Below are positions 44,974 to 53,624 of a stretch of DNA of 64,000 nucleotides, piece by piece. Source of the DNA: Sphingomonas hankookensis. GTDB lineage: Bacteria; Pseudomonadota; Alphaproteobacteria; Sphingomonadales; Sphingomonadaceae. The first letter of the stretch is position 1; every line of letters starts with the position of its first letter. Both the position numbers and the translations under genes were made by a program. The notes below the pieces were generated by a model. That model had not been told where the DNA came from. It did no database searches and saw only the letters and a program-made list of their open reading frames with translations. The DNA lies in contig NZ_CP117025.1 of NCBI RefSeq assembly GCF_028551275.1, forward strand, positions 2,596,001-2,660,000, given 5' to 3'.

Positions 44974-46097
44974 GGGCGAGCGACGTCTTCGGCCCGGCCA
45001 CCTGCCCGCGCCTGATCGTCAAGGTCGGGTCGGCGTTGCTGGTCGCGCCGGATGGGCAGGCGCGGCGGGAGTGGCTGGCGTCGCTGGTCGCGGACATTGC
45101 CGGGCGGGTCGCTGCCGGGCAGCAGGTCGTCATCGTATCGTCGGGGGCGATCGCGCTCGGCGCGCGGCGGCTTGGGCTGCCCAAGGGCGGGCGCGCCAGC
45201 CTGGAGGACGCGCAGGCGGCGGCGGCGACCGGGCAGATCGCGCTGTCGAGCATCTGGGCCGAACTGCTCGGCGCGCACGGGCTGACTGCCGCACAGCTGC
45301 TCGTGACGCTCGACGATCTGGAGGATCGCCGACGCTATCTCAACGTCTCGGCGACGCTCGGGCGGTTGCTGACGCTGGGCGTCGTTCCGGTCGTCAACGA
45401 GAATGACAGCGTCGCGACCGAGGAGATCCGGTTCGGCGACAACGACCGCCTTGCCGCGCGGGTCGGCGCGGCGGCGCGCGCGAACGGCGTGGTGCTGCTG
45501 TCCGATATCGACGGGCTGTACGATTCGAACCCCCATGGCAATCCGGACGCCAGGCTGATCCCGCATGTCGCGCAGATCGATGCCGATATCATGGCGATGG
45601 CCGATACCCGGTCGTCGTCGGGCATGGGATCGGGCGGCATGGTGTCGAAGATCGAGGCGGCGCGGATCGCGACCGCCGCCGGCGCGAACCTCGCCATCGC
45701 GACCGGACGGATCGACCACCCGCTCGCACAGTTCGGCGAAACCGGCCATGGCACGGTGTTCGCGACCGCCGGCAACGCCCCGGCGCGCAAGGCGTGGCTG
45801 TCGGGCGGGCTGACCGATCGCGGGTCGATCCGGATCGATGCCGGTGCCGCGCGCGCATTGTCGAGCGGGCGCAGCCTGCTGCCGGCCGGCGCCATCGAGG
45901 TTGCGGGCGATTTCTCGCGCGGCGATCTGGTGCGGATCATCGATGCCGAGGGCCGTGCGATCGCACGTGGCCTGGCCGAATATGACGCGGGTGAAGCGGC
46001 GCGGATCGTCGGACGGCGCAGCGACGAGCTGGCCGATCTGCTGGGCTATGCGCCGCGCTCCGCACTGGTGCATCGCAACCATATGGCGCTGTTGTGA
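44958..46097 (+). CDS. proB: glutamate 5-kinase
   Basis: ProB (379 residues) phosphorylates glutamate for proline synthesis. The amino-acid kinase domain has [54 protein letters not shown] and [22 protein letters not shown]-terminal PUA domain (about residues 280-370) is present. The start at 44958 lies inside the end of obgE, consistent with translational coupling. Its stop overlaps the GTG start of the cerR-like gene. Confidence 0.96.
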   Translation: MVADLGASDVFGPATCPRLIVKVGSALLVAPDGQARREWLASLVADIAGRVAAGQQVVIVSSGAIALGARRLGLPKGGRASLEDAQAAAATGQIALSSIWAELLGAHGLTAAQLLVTLDDLEDRRRYLNVSATLGRLLTLGVVPVVNENDSVATEEIRFGDNDRLAARVGAAARANGVVLLSDIDGLYDSNPHGNPDARLIPHVAQIDADIMAMADTRSSSGMGSGGMVSKIEAARIATAAGANLAIATGRIDHPLAQFGETGHGTVFATAGNAPARKAWLSGGLTDRGSIRIDAGAARALSSGRSLLPAGAIEVAGDFSRGDLVRIIDAEGRAIARGLAEYDAGEAARIVGRRSDELADLLGYAPRSALVHRNHMALL

Positions 46098-46993
46098 GGA
46101 CGATGGCGCTGACCGGCGGGACCGGCTTCGTCGGTCGCCGCGTGATCGCGCAGGCGGTCGGGCAGGACTGGCACATCCGCGCGCTGACCCGCCGCGCCCA
46201 GCCTGCCGAGCCGAACGTGAACTGGGTGCGCGGCGCGCTCGACAAGCCCGACAGCCTTGCCGAACTGATGGTCGGTGCCGACGTCGTGCTGCACGTCGCC
46301 GGGGTCGTGAACGCGCCGGACGCTGCCGGCTTCACCGCGGGCAATGTCGCAGGCACGCAGGCGGTACTCGACGCGGCACGCGCCGCCGGCGTGCGGCGGT
46401 TCGTCCATGTCTCTTCGCTGTCGGCGCGCGAGCCGCAGCTTTCCGCCTATGGCGCGTCGAAGCGGGCCGGCGAGGAACTGGTCGCTGCCAGCGATCGCGA
46501 CTGGACCATCGTCCGCCCGACCGGCGTCTATGGTCCCGGCGATACCGAGATGCGCGACATGTTCCGCATGGCGCAGATGGGCCTGGCGCTGCTGCCACCA
46601 CCGGGCAAGGTGGCGTTGGTCGCGGTGGACGATCTCGCGCGGCTGCTGCTGGCGCTGGCCGAACGCGACGGTCCGCGCGACGTGCTGGAGGTCGATGACG
46701 GCCGGGCGATGACCCATGCCGAGATGGCGAGGCTGATCGGTGATGCGGTCGGGCGGCGGGTGCTCGCGATGCACCTGCCCGCCGGGTTGCTGCAGCTGGG
46801 CGCACGGATCGACCGCAAGCTGCGGGGGGCGCAAGCCAAGCTGACGCCCGATCGCGCCAGCTATCTCGCACATCCCGACTGGACCGCCGATCCCGCCCGG
46901 CGCCCGCCGCCCGACCTGTGGGAGCCACGGATCGACACGGCGCGCGGCCTTGCCGACACCGCGGCATGGTATCGCGCGCATCGTCTGCTATAG
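46094..46993 (+). CDS. cerR: NAD-dependent epimerase/dehydratase, probable ceramide reductase
   Basis: This 299-residue extended SDR has the cofactor loop LTGGTGFVGRRVIAQAV, the HVAGVVNAPD segment, and the catalytic serine and YxxxK pair in VSSLSAREPQLSAYGASKRA near residue 118. The immediate downstream genes are a dedicated ACP and serine palmitoyltransferase, the same gene set in which Caulobacter CerR was shown to reduce the 3-keto group of the ceramide precursor. The start may be GTG 46094 or ATG 46103. The symbol rests on locus context and family, not on activity. Confidence 0.75.
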   Translation: MRTMALTGGTGFVGRRVIAQAVGQDWHIRALTRRAQPAEPNVNWVRGALDKPDSLAELMVGADVVLHVAGVVNAPDAAGFTAGNVAGTQAVLDAARAAGVRRFVHVSSLSAREPQLSAYGASKRAGEELVAASDRDWTIVRPTGVYGPGDTEMRDMFRMAQMGLALLPPPGKVALVAVDDLARLLLALAERDGPRDVLEVDDGRAMTHAEMARLIGDAVGRRVLAMHLPAGLLQLGARIDRKLRGAQAKLTPDRASYLAHPDWTADPARRPPPDLWEPRIDTARGLADTAAWYRAHRLL

Positions 46994-47026
46994 CCCCGCG
47001 CAACCACGCATATTGGAAAGACCCGC

Positions 47027-47272
47027 ATGAGCGACCGCGCCGCCACCTTCGCCACGATCACCGACCTGGTCGAACCGTTCAACAAGAAGGGCGTCGAGCT
47101 GACCGAGGCAACGACCTTTGCCGGCGATCTCGAATGGGACAGCCTGACCGTGATGGATTTCGTCGCGGCGGTCGAGGACGAATTCGACATCGTCATCACC
47201 ATGAACATGCAGGCGGACATCGAAACCGTCGGCCAGCTGGCCGATGCCGTCGAGAAGCTGAAGACCGCCTGA
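47027..47272 (+). CDS. acpR: dedicated acyl carrier protein for sphingolipid synthesis
   Basis: This 81-residue carrier protein has the phosphopantetheine serine in DLEWDSLTVMDFVAAVEDEF near residue 38. The motif WDSL differs from the ADSL of the housekeeping AcpP at 27276, indicating a specialised ACP. It lies 33 bp before and 32 bp after its neighbours spt and cerR. In Caulobacter a homologous ACP supplies palmitoyl-thioester to serine palmitoyltransferase. The same job is inferred here. Confidence 0.85.
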   Translation: MSDRAATFATITDLVEPFNKKGVELTEATTFAGDLEWDSLTVMDFVAAVEDEFDIVITMNMQADIETVGQLADAVEKLKTA

Positions 47273-47304
47273 CCTCCCTGCCCGGCCCCCGAAAGACCGA
47301 CACC

Positions 47305-48567
47305 ATGACCGAAGCCGCCGCCACCCCCCACGCCCTGCCCGATTCGCCCGAGACGGTCGCGCCGGAACGCGACCTGTTCAGCAAGTTCGACGCGCTGATC
47401 GCCGAGCGGGAAGCGCTGTTGGCGACCGGCGTGCGCGATCCCTTCGCGATCGTGATGGACAAGGTGACGTCGCCGACCCAGGCGGTGATCCGGGGCAAGG
47501 ACACGATCCTGCTCGGCACCTATAATTATATGGGCATGACCTTCGACCCCGACGTCGTGGCGGCGGGCAAGAAGGCGCTGGACGAGTTCGGGTCGGGCAC
47601 GACCGGCAGCCGGGTGCTGAACGGCACCTATGACCCGCACAAGGATTGCGAGGCGGCGCTGCGCGAATTCTATGGCACCGAGCATGCCATGGTGTTTTCG
47701 ACCGGTTATCAGGCGAATCTTGGCATCATCTCCACGCTGGCGGGCAAGGGCGAATATATCATCCTCGACGCCGACAGCCATGCGTCGATCTATGACGGCT
47801 GCTCGCTCGGCAATGCCGAAATCGTGCGCTTCCGCCACAATTCGGTCGAGGATCTCGACCGACGCCTCGGCCGCCTGCCCAAGGAACCGGGCAAGCTCGT
47901 CGTGCTGGAAGGCGTCTATTCGATGCTCGGCGACATCGCCCCGCTGCCCGAAATGGTCGCGGTCGCGAAGAAGCATGGCGCAATGGTGCTGGTCGACGAA
48001 GCGCATGGCATGGGATTCTTCGGCCCCAACGGGCGCGGCGTGTACGAGGAGCAGGGTGTCGAGAAGGACGTCGATTTCGTCGTCGGCACCTTCTCCAAAT
48101 CGGTCGGCACGGTCGGCGGTTTCTGCGTATCGAACCATCCGAAGTTCGACGTGATGCGGCTGGTGTGCCGCCCCTATGTCTTCACCGCATCGCTGCCGCC
48201 GTCGGTCGTCGCGACCGCCGCGACGTCGATCCGCAAACTGATGCATGCCGGCGACAAGCGGGCGCACCTGTGGCGCAATTCGAAGCGGCTGCACGGCGGT
48301 CTCAAGGACCTCGGCTTCAAGCTCGGCACCGAGACGCCGCAGTCGGCGATCATCGCGGTCATCCTCGAGGATCAGCAGCAGGCGGTGCTGATGTGGCAGG
48401 CGCTGTTGGAAGGCGGCCTGTACGTCAACATGGCCCGCCCGCCCGCGACCCCGGCCGGCACCTTCCTGCTGCGCTGCTCGCTGTGCGCGGAGCATAGCGC
48501 CGAACAGGTCGAGACGATCCTCGGCATGTTCGAAGCCGCCGGCAAGGCGGTGGGGGTTATCGCCTAA
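47305..48567 (+). CDS. spt: serine palmitoyltransferase
   Basis: This PLP-dependent alpha-oxoamine synthase condenses serine with palmitoyl-thioester to 3-ketosphinganine, the first step of sphingolipid synthesis. Its 420 residues equal the length of the characterised Sphingomonas enzyme. Motifs include TYNYMGMTFDPDVVAAGKKA, the PLP-aspartate VLVDEAHGMGFFGPNGRGVY, and the Schiff-base lysine in VGTFSKSVGTVGGF near residue 263. It is cytosolic and homodimeric by family. The ATG at 47305 is used; the upstream frame overlaps acpR. A palindromic repeat follows. Confidence 0.95.
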   Translation: MTEAAATPHALPDSPETVAPERDLFSKFDALIAEREALLATGVRDPFAIVMDKVTSPTQAVIRGKDTILLGTYNYMGMTFDPDVVAAGKKALDEFGSGTTGSRVLNGTYDPHKDCEAALREFYGTEHAMVFSTGYQANLGIISTLAGKGEYIILDADSHASIYDGCSLGNAEIVRFRHNSVEDLDRRLGRLPKEPGKLVVLEGVYSMLGDIAPLPEMVAVAKKHGAMVLVDEAHGMGFFGPNGRGVYEEQGVEKDVDFVVGTFSKSVGTVGGFCVSNHPKFDVMRLVCRPYVFTASLPPSVVATAATSIRKLMHAGDKRAHLWRNSKRLHGGLKDLGFKLGTETPQSAIIAVILEDQQQAVLMWQALLEGGLYVNMARPPATPAGTFLLRCSLCAEHSAEQVETILGMFEAAGKAVGVIA

Positions 48568-48568
48568 G

Positions 48569-48693
48569 ATCCTCCCCGCTCGCGGGGAGCGGGACCGCCG
48601 CATAGCGGTGGTGGAGGGGGCTGGCCGCGAACGCGGATACCCCCTCCACCATCCTGCGGATGGTCCCCCCCCCCCCCCGCGAAGCGGGAGGAT
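48569..48693. repeat. paired palindromic repeat after spt, with a C14 tract
   Basis: Same family as 24791-24922: arms ATCCTCCCCGCTCGCGGGGA and CCGCGAAGCGGGAGGAT, with inner ACCGCCGCATAGCGGTGGTG. A run of 14 cytosines lies at 48665-48678. It separates spt from lptF and is followed by no T-run. Confidence 0.7.
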
Positions 48694-48739
48694 TGTTGGG
48701 GGCTAGCTTCGGGCGTATCCTTCGCTATAGCCTTGGCCC

Positions 48740-49933
48740 ATGCCATCGATCGATCGCTACATGGCCCGGCTGATCGCGGTGCCGCTATTCTCTACGCTGT
48801 TGATTTCGGCGATGTTGCTCGTCCTCGACCGGATGCTGCGACTGTTCGATTTCGTCGCGGCCGAAGGCGGTCCGGTCAGCGTCGTGTGGCGGATGCTCGC
48901 CAATCTCCTGCCCGAATATCTGGGGCTCGGCATTCCGATCGGGCTGATGCTCGGCATCCTGCTCGCCTTCCGCAAGCTCGCCACCTCGTCGGAGCTGGAC
49001 GTGATGCTGGGCGTCGGCATGAGCTATTGGCGGCTGCTGCGGGTGCCGTTCCTCTATGCCACGGTGCTGGCCGCGGCGAACCTCGCGATCGTCGGCTTCG
49101 TGCAGCCGCTAGCACGCTATAATTACGAAGCGCTGCGCTTCGAGCTGCGCACCGGTGCGCTGGGCGCGTCGATCAAGGTCGGCGAGTTCACCAAGCTGGG
49201 CGAGCGGATGACGCTGCGGATCGAAGAGAGCCGCGATTCCGGTGCCGACCTGCGCGGCATCTTCGTGCAGGCGAGCCGCCCGAACGGCCAATGGCTGGGC
49301 GTCACCGCCGAGCGCGGCCAGTTCCTGCGCTCGCCCGATCCCGATACGATCATCTTCCGCCTGACCAACGGCACGCTGATCCACAACGCGCCCGATTTCC
49401 GCGTTCCCCGCACGCTGACCTTTACCGCCCACGACCTGCCGATCGACCTGCCCAAGTTCGGCAGCTTCCGCCCGCGCGGCGGACGCGACCTCGAACAGAC
49501 GCTGCCGCAGCTGGCGATCACCGGGCGCAACCCGAATGTCAGCGAAGAGGATCGCGACGGGGCGCGGGCCAACTTCCACTTCCGCCTGGCGGAGGTGGCG
49601 ACGATGTTCCTGCTGCCGATGCTGGCGCTGGCGCTGGGCGTGCCGCCCAAGCGGTCGTCCTCGGCGCTCGGCGTGTTCCTGTCGATCGTGATCATCGTGA
49701 CCTATCACAAGGTCAACGAATATGGCGAAGCGGTCGGCGGCCTGGGCCGGATCGACCCGATCATCGCGCTGTGGGGGCCGTTCCTGCTGTTCGCGGCCCT
49801 GGTCTTCCGCCTCTATTGGGTGATCGCGCGCGTCCCCGGCGGCGAGCCGATCGGCGGGCTGGAACGCGGCGCGGCGAAGGTGGGCAAGTTCATCGGCCGT
49901 TACCTTCCCGGCAAGCGCAAGGCGGCGGCGTGA
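48740..49933 (+). CDS. lptF: LPS export ABC transporter permease LptF
   Basis: LptF (397 residues) is a YjgP/YjgQ-family permease that helps extract lipopolysaccharide for transport to the outer membrane. Membrane segments frame a periplasmic jellyroll: LIAVPLFSTLLISAMLLVLD at the N-terminus, then FLYATVLAAANLAIVGFVQP, the soluble region from about 110 to 270, and the C-terminal MFLLPMLALALGVPPKRSSS block. It overlaps lptG by one base. In sphingomonads glycosphingolipids replace LPS, so the pair could move another glycolipid. Confidence 0.93.
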   Translation: MPSIDRYMARLIAVPLFSTLLISAMLLVLDRMLRLFDFVAAEGGPVSVVWRMLANLLPEYLGLGIPIGLMLGILLAFRKLATSSELDVMLGVGMSYWRLLRVPFLYATVLAAANLAIVGFVQPLARYNYEALRFELRTGALGASIKVGEFTKLGERMTLRIEESRDSGADLRGIFVQASRPNGQWLGVTAERGQFLRSPDPDTIIFRLTNGTLIHNAPDFRVPRTLTFTAHDLPIDLPKFGSFRPRGGRDLEQTLPQLAITGRNPNVSEEDRDGARANFHFRLAEVATMFLLPMLALALGVPPKRSSSALGVFLSIVIIVTYHKVNEYGEAVGGLGRIDPIIALWGPFLLFAALVFRLYWVIARVPGGEPIGGLERGAAKVGKFIGRYLPGKRKAAA

Positions 49934-51024
49934 TGCGCGGTTTCTTTCCCTCCTCGACGGTCGCGATCTATATGGCGCGGCTGTTCCTCGTCCGCACCTT
50001 CGCCATCCTGTTCGCGCTGGTGCTGGTGTTGCAGGCACTCGACCTGCTGAGCGAGAGCGGCAAGATCCTGGCGGTGCCGGGCAACGGGCAGGCGGAGATC
50101 CTGCGGTATGTTTCGCTCCGCACGCCGCAGATCATCGCGCGCTTCCTGCCCTTCTCGGTCCTGCTGGGCACGATCCTGACGCTGACCCAGCTCAACCAGA
50201 ACAGCGAGATCATCAGCCTGAAGGCCGCCGGCCTGTCGGCGCATCAGGTGCTGGCGCCGCTGATCCTCGCCAGCTTCGGTGTGGCGGCGCTGTCCTTCGC
50301 GTTCAACGAGCGGGTCGTCGCCCGGGCGACCGCCACCCTGTCCAGCTGGGACGATGTCGATTACGGGCCGATGCCGGTCGACCGCGGCGAACGGACCAAT
50401 GTGTGGGTGCGTGACGGCGACAATCTGGTCCAGGTGGCCCGCGTCGCCGGTCGGGGCGAAGCGACCCGGCTGCGCGGGATCACCGTCTACAATCGCGATG
50501 GCAGTTCGCTGCGGGAACTGGTCACCGCCAGTCGCGGCTGGCGCGAAGGCGGCGCGTGGCGGATCGACAATGCCGAACGCTTTACCGTCGCGACGGGGGT
50601 GCGTGAGCGGCTGGGATCGCTGAAGATCGCCGGCGGGGTGCGGCCCGATCAGTTCACGCTGCAGAATGTCGATCCCGACGGCCTGTCGTTCGCGCAATTG
50701 TCGACCGCGATCGATGACCTGACCGAGGCCGGCCGCCCGACCAAGGCACTGGAAGGCGCGCTGTGGCACAAGCTGTCCGGGCCGCTGTCGGCGGTGCTGA
50801 TGCCGCTGCTGGCCGCGGTCGCGGCGTTCGGCGTTGCCCGTTCGGGCAAGTTGTTTGTCCGCGCGGTCATTGGCATGGCGCTGGGGTTCACCTATTTCGT
50901 GGCGGACAATTTCGCTCTCGCGATGGGCAACCTTGGGGCTTATCCGCCGTTCCTTGCGGCATGGGCGCCGTTCCTGCTGTTCTTTCTGATCGGCGAGGCG
51001 GTGCTGATCCGGACCGAGGAATAG
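49933..51024 (+). CDS. lptG: LPS export ABC transporter permease LptG
   Basis: LptG (363 residues) is the partner permease of LptF. It starts MRGFFPSSTVAIYMARLFLV, has membrane segments including TFAILFALVLVLQALDLLSE and RFLPFSVLLGTILTLTQLNQ, the conserved NSEIISLKAAGLSAHQVLAP coupling-helix block, and a C-terminal set ending PFLAAWAPFLLFFLIGEAVL. It shares one base with the lptF stop (TGATG). The next gene, a hydroxylase, starts 95 bp later. Confidence 0.93.
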   Translation: MRGFFPSSTVAIYMARLFLVRTFAILFALVLVLQALDLLSESGKILAVPGNGQAEILRYVSLRTPQIIARFLPFSVLLGTILTLTQLNQNSEIISLKAAGLSAHQVLAPLILASFGVAALSFAFNERVVARATATLSSWDDVDYGPMPVDRGERTNVWVRDGDNLVQVARVAGRGEATRLRGITVYNRDGSSLRELVTASRGWREGGAWRIDNAERFTVATGVRERLGSLKIAGGVRPDQFTLQNVDPDGLSFAQLSTAIDDLTEAGRPTKALEGALWHKLSGPLSAVLMPLLAAVAAFGVARSGKLFVRAVIGMALGFTYFVADNFALAMGNLGAYPPFLAAWAPFLLFFLIGEAVLIRTEE

Positions 51025-51119
51025 CCCCAGGATCGTCGCACTTTGGCCGCAAAGCGCGGGCAGAGCGGCAACGATGGGCGAATCGTCCGGTAAAGGAATG
51101 GATTGAGGAAGTTAGGCCG

Positions 51120-51878
51120 ATGAACGCGATCACCGAGAAGCAGGGCTTCTGGAAAAAGTCGCACCATCTCGACAAGATGACCTTCAAGGAACTTGTCGTT
51201 GCGTATTTTCAGTATCCGGCGATCATCGCCTATATCGCGCTGTCGTTCGTCGCGATCGGCCTGTTCGCGTGGCGTCCCGCGCCGCTGTGGCCGACGCTGG
51301 CGTCGGTCGGCATCTCGGTCGTCGCCTATCCGTTCGTATGGTATCTGCTGCACCGCTGGGTGTTGCATTCCAACTGGATGTTCAAGTTCGCGCCGCTCGC
51401 CGCGACGTGGAAGCGCATTCATTATGACCATCACCAGGACCCGAACCACCTTGAGGTGCTGTTCGGCGCGCTCCACACCACCCTGCCCGCCATCGCGGTC
51501 GCGACGGCACCCATCGGCTATCTGATCGGCGGTTTCGGCGGGGCAATGGCGGCGCTGGCGACCGGTCTGATCACTACCTGCTTCTACGAATTCTGCCATT
51601 GCATCCAGCATCTGGCGTACAAGCCGAAGAACAAGCTGCTGGTCGAATGGAAGCGCAAGCACATGGCGCATCACTTCCATGACGAGCATGGCAATTTCGG
51701 CATCACCAACTTCTTCTGGGACAAGATTTTCGGCACCCATTACGAGCGTTCGGAACGCCCGGAAAAGAGCCCGACGGTCTTCAACCTCGGCTATACCGAG
51801 GAAGTCGCGAAGAAATATCCCAAGGTCGCCGAACTGTCGGGCGGCGTCGCGAAGGGGCATCCGCGCTATCGCGGCTGA
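51120..51878 (+). CDS. fatty acid hydroxylase/sterol desaturase family protein
   Basis: This 252-residue integral membrane di-iron enzyme has the histidine clusters of the FA hydroxylase superfamily: LLHRWVLHS, IHYDHHQDPN, EFCHCIQHLA and KHMAHHFHDEHGNFG. Two or more membrane pairs are visible (PAIIAYIALSFVAIGLFAWR and ASVGISVVAYPFVWYLLH). It lies between lptG and the BcerS-like gene, near spt. Sphingomonads make 2-hydroxy fatty acids in their sphingolipids, so this is a candidate for that hydroxylation. That function is inferred from context, and sterol or carotenoid substrates cannot be excluded. Confidence 0.85.
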   Translation: MNAITEKQGFWKKSHHLDKMTFKELVVAYFQYPAIIAYIALSFVAIGLFAWRPAPLWPTLASVGISVVAYPFVWYLLHRWVLHSNWMFKFAPLAATWKRIHYDHHQDPNHLEVLFGALHTTLPAIAVATAPIGYLIGGFGGAMAALATGLITTCFYEFCHCIQHLAYKPKNKLLVEWKRKHMAHHFHDEHGNFGITNFFWDKIFGTHYERSERPEKSPTVFNLGYTEEVAKKYPKVAELSGGVAKGHPRYRG

Positions 51879-51973
51879 TCGACCTGCGCGAACGCGGTCT
51901 TGATGACCGATTTGTCATTTGAAGTTTGGAACGGGGCGGCGCATTGCCGCCCCGTCGCGTTTTGGGGGAAACC

Positions 51974-53122
51974 ATGTCGATCACTGTCCGTCCGGTCGTT
52001 ACCGCTGCCGATCGCAAGGCGTTCATCGCCCTGCCCTATCGCCTCTATGCCAACGACCCGCACTGGGTGCCGCCGCTCAAGAGCGAAGTCGCCGGACAGA
52101 TCGATCCTAGGAAGAATGGCTGGTTCAGCCACGCCGAGGCGCAACTCTATATCGCGGAGCGCGGCGGCAAGGTCGTCGGCCGGGTATCGGCGCATCTCGA
52201 CACACTGGCGCTGACCATGCCGACCGACAAGGGGTTCGGCCCCGGTGTCGGCTTCTGGGGCATGTTCGAAGCGGAGGATGAAGCCACCGCAAAGGCGCTG
52301 ATCGCGCAGGCCGAGCAGTGGCTTCGCGACAAGGGTATGACCCGCGCGATCGGCCCGTGCAGCCTGTCGGTCTGGGAAGAGCCGGGCCTGCTGATCCAGG
52401 GTTACGACCATAGCCCGACGGTGCTGATGGGCCATCACCTGCCGGCCTATCGCGGCTGGATCGAGGCGGCGGGCTATGCCCCGGTCAAGCAGATGATCAC
52501 CTACGAGCTCGACATCACCAAGGATTTTCCGCCGATCGTCCAGCGGATCGTCGCGGCGGGGGAAAAGAACGAGCGCATCCGCATCCGGCGCGTGAACAAG
52601 GCGAAGTTCGCCGACGAAGCGGCGATCATCCTGAACATCCTGAACGATGCCTGGTCCGATAACTGGGGCTTCGTGCCGCTGACCCAACCCGAGGTCGACG
52701 ATGTCGGCAAGAAGCTGAAGCCGCTGGTGTTCGAGGATCTGATCCGCATCGCCGAGCTGGACGGCGAGCCGGTTGCATTCATGATTACCCTTCCGGACAT
52801 GAACGAGCCGCTGAAACCGATGGGCGGGTCGTTGTTGCCGTTCAACTGGCTGAAGCTGCTGTGGTGGCTGCGCGCGCCCAAGGCGCGGACGATGCGCGTG
52901 CCGTTGATGGGGGTGGTGAAGCGGTTGCAGGCGTCGCGCATGGCGAGCCAGCTGGCCTTCATGATGATCGAATATATCCGCCGCGACGCGGTCGCGAAGT
53001 TCGGCGCGTCGCGCGGCGAGATCGGCTGGGTGCTCGACGACAATCAGGGCATGAACGCGATCGCGACGACCATCGATAGCAAGGTCAATCGCGTCTATCA
53101 GATGTACGAACGCACGTTGTAA
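51974..53122 (+). CDS. BcerS-like (YghO family) acyltransferase, candidate ceramide synthase
   Basis: This 382-residue protein has the YghO/BcerS-like organisation: N-terminal ITVRPVVTAADRKAFIALPY, a GNAT-like segment AQLYIAERGGKVVGRVSAHL, the FWGMFEAEDEATAKALIAQA block and C-terminal REIGWVLDDNQGMNAIATTI-like helix (GEIGWVLDDNQGMNAIATTI). In Caulobacter, bCerS of this type N-acylates the sphingoid base. The gene lies 3.4 kb downstream of spt on the same strand, with lptFG and a hydroxylase between. The ATG at 51974 is used. The enzyme assignment is a family-plus-context inference. Confidence 0.78.
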   Translation: MSITVRPVVTAADRKAFIALPYRLYANDPHWVPPLKSEVAGQIDPRKNGWFSHAEAQLYIAERGGKVVGRVSAHLDTLALTMPTDKGFGPGVGFWGMFEAEDEATAKALIAQAEQWLRDKGMTRAIGPCSLSVWEEPGLLIQGYDHSPTVLMGHHLPAYRGWIEAAGYAPVKQMITYELDITKDFPPIVQRIVAAGEKNERIRIRRVNKAKFADEAAIILNILNDAWSDNWGFVPLTQPEVDDVGKKLKPLVFEDLIRIAELDGEPVAFMITLPDMNEPLKPMGGSLLPFNWLKLLWWLRAPKARTMRVPLMGVVKRLQASRMASQLAFMMIEYIRRDAVAKFGASRGEIGWVLDDNQGMNAIATTIDSKVNRVYQMYERTL

Positions 53123-53164
53123 TGACTGCCGCCGGGCGCCCCGCCCGGCGGCACCGGCCAGCGA

Positions 53165-53434
53165 TTAGATCCGCCCCAGCGCGACGAGCGGATCGAACCC
53201 GCGTGCCTGCCAATCCTCGCGGGTCCGGCAGATTTTCGGGCGGCGCGGCGCGCCCTCGCGGCGATCGGAGATGCAGTAACGCTTGACCCGGACGGTCGGC
53301 GCGGCCGCCGTCTGATCGCCAGCGTTCACGGCCATGGCGGGAACAACGGGCGCATTCTCCGGCTGGGCGGCATGGGCCGCGGTCGCTGCGGCGAGGGTCA
53401 GAAGGGTCGAAGCGGCGAAACGAAGAACGGTCAT
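53165..53434 (-). CDS. small exported hypothetical protein
   Basis: This 89-residue protein has a signal peptide (TVLRFAASTLLTLAAATAAH, cleavage after HAA). The mature part is about 65 residues and contains two cysteines (RYCISDRREG, PKICRTREDW), enough for one disulfide. The block KICRTREDWQARGFDPL is familiar from small sphingomonad exported proteins of unknown role. The ATG at 53434 is chosen from the signal peptide. It is convergent with the BcerS-like gene. Confidence 0.75.
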   Translation of the reverse strand: MTVLRFAASTLLTLAAATAAHAAQPENAPVVPAMAVNAGDQTAAAPTVRVKRYCISDRREGAPRRPKICRTREDWQARGFDPLVALGRI

Positions 53435-53624
53435 GGATGGCTCCCTGTGCTGTCCGCACCGATCGCGGACTTGGCGGAAGCTTTGCAGCGAGCGTGCCAA
53501 ATCGGCCGTCTTCGTCTTTTCAGTATGTTAGCGCAGGCCAACCGCAACGGTAGTGGTATGCAACACCAACACACCGAAAATTGTCCGACACGATGGCGTC
53601 ATCCGCCACATGTCGTTCGACCGA

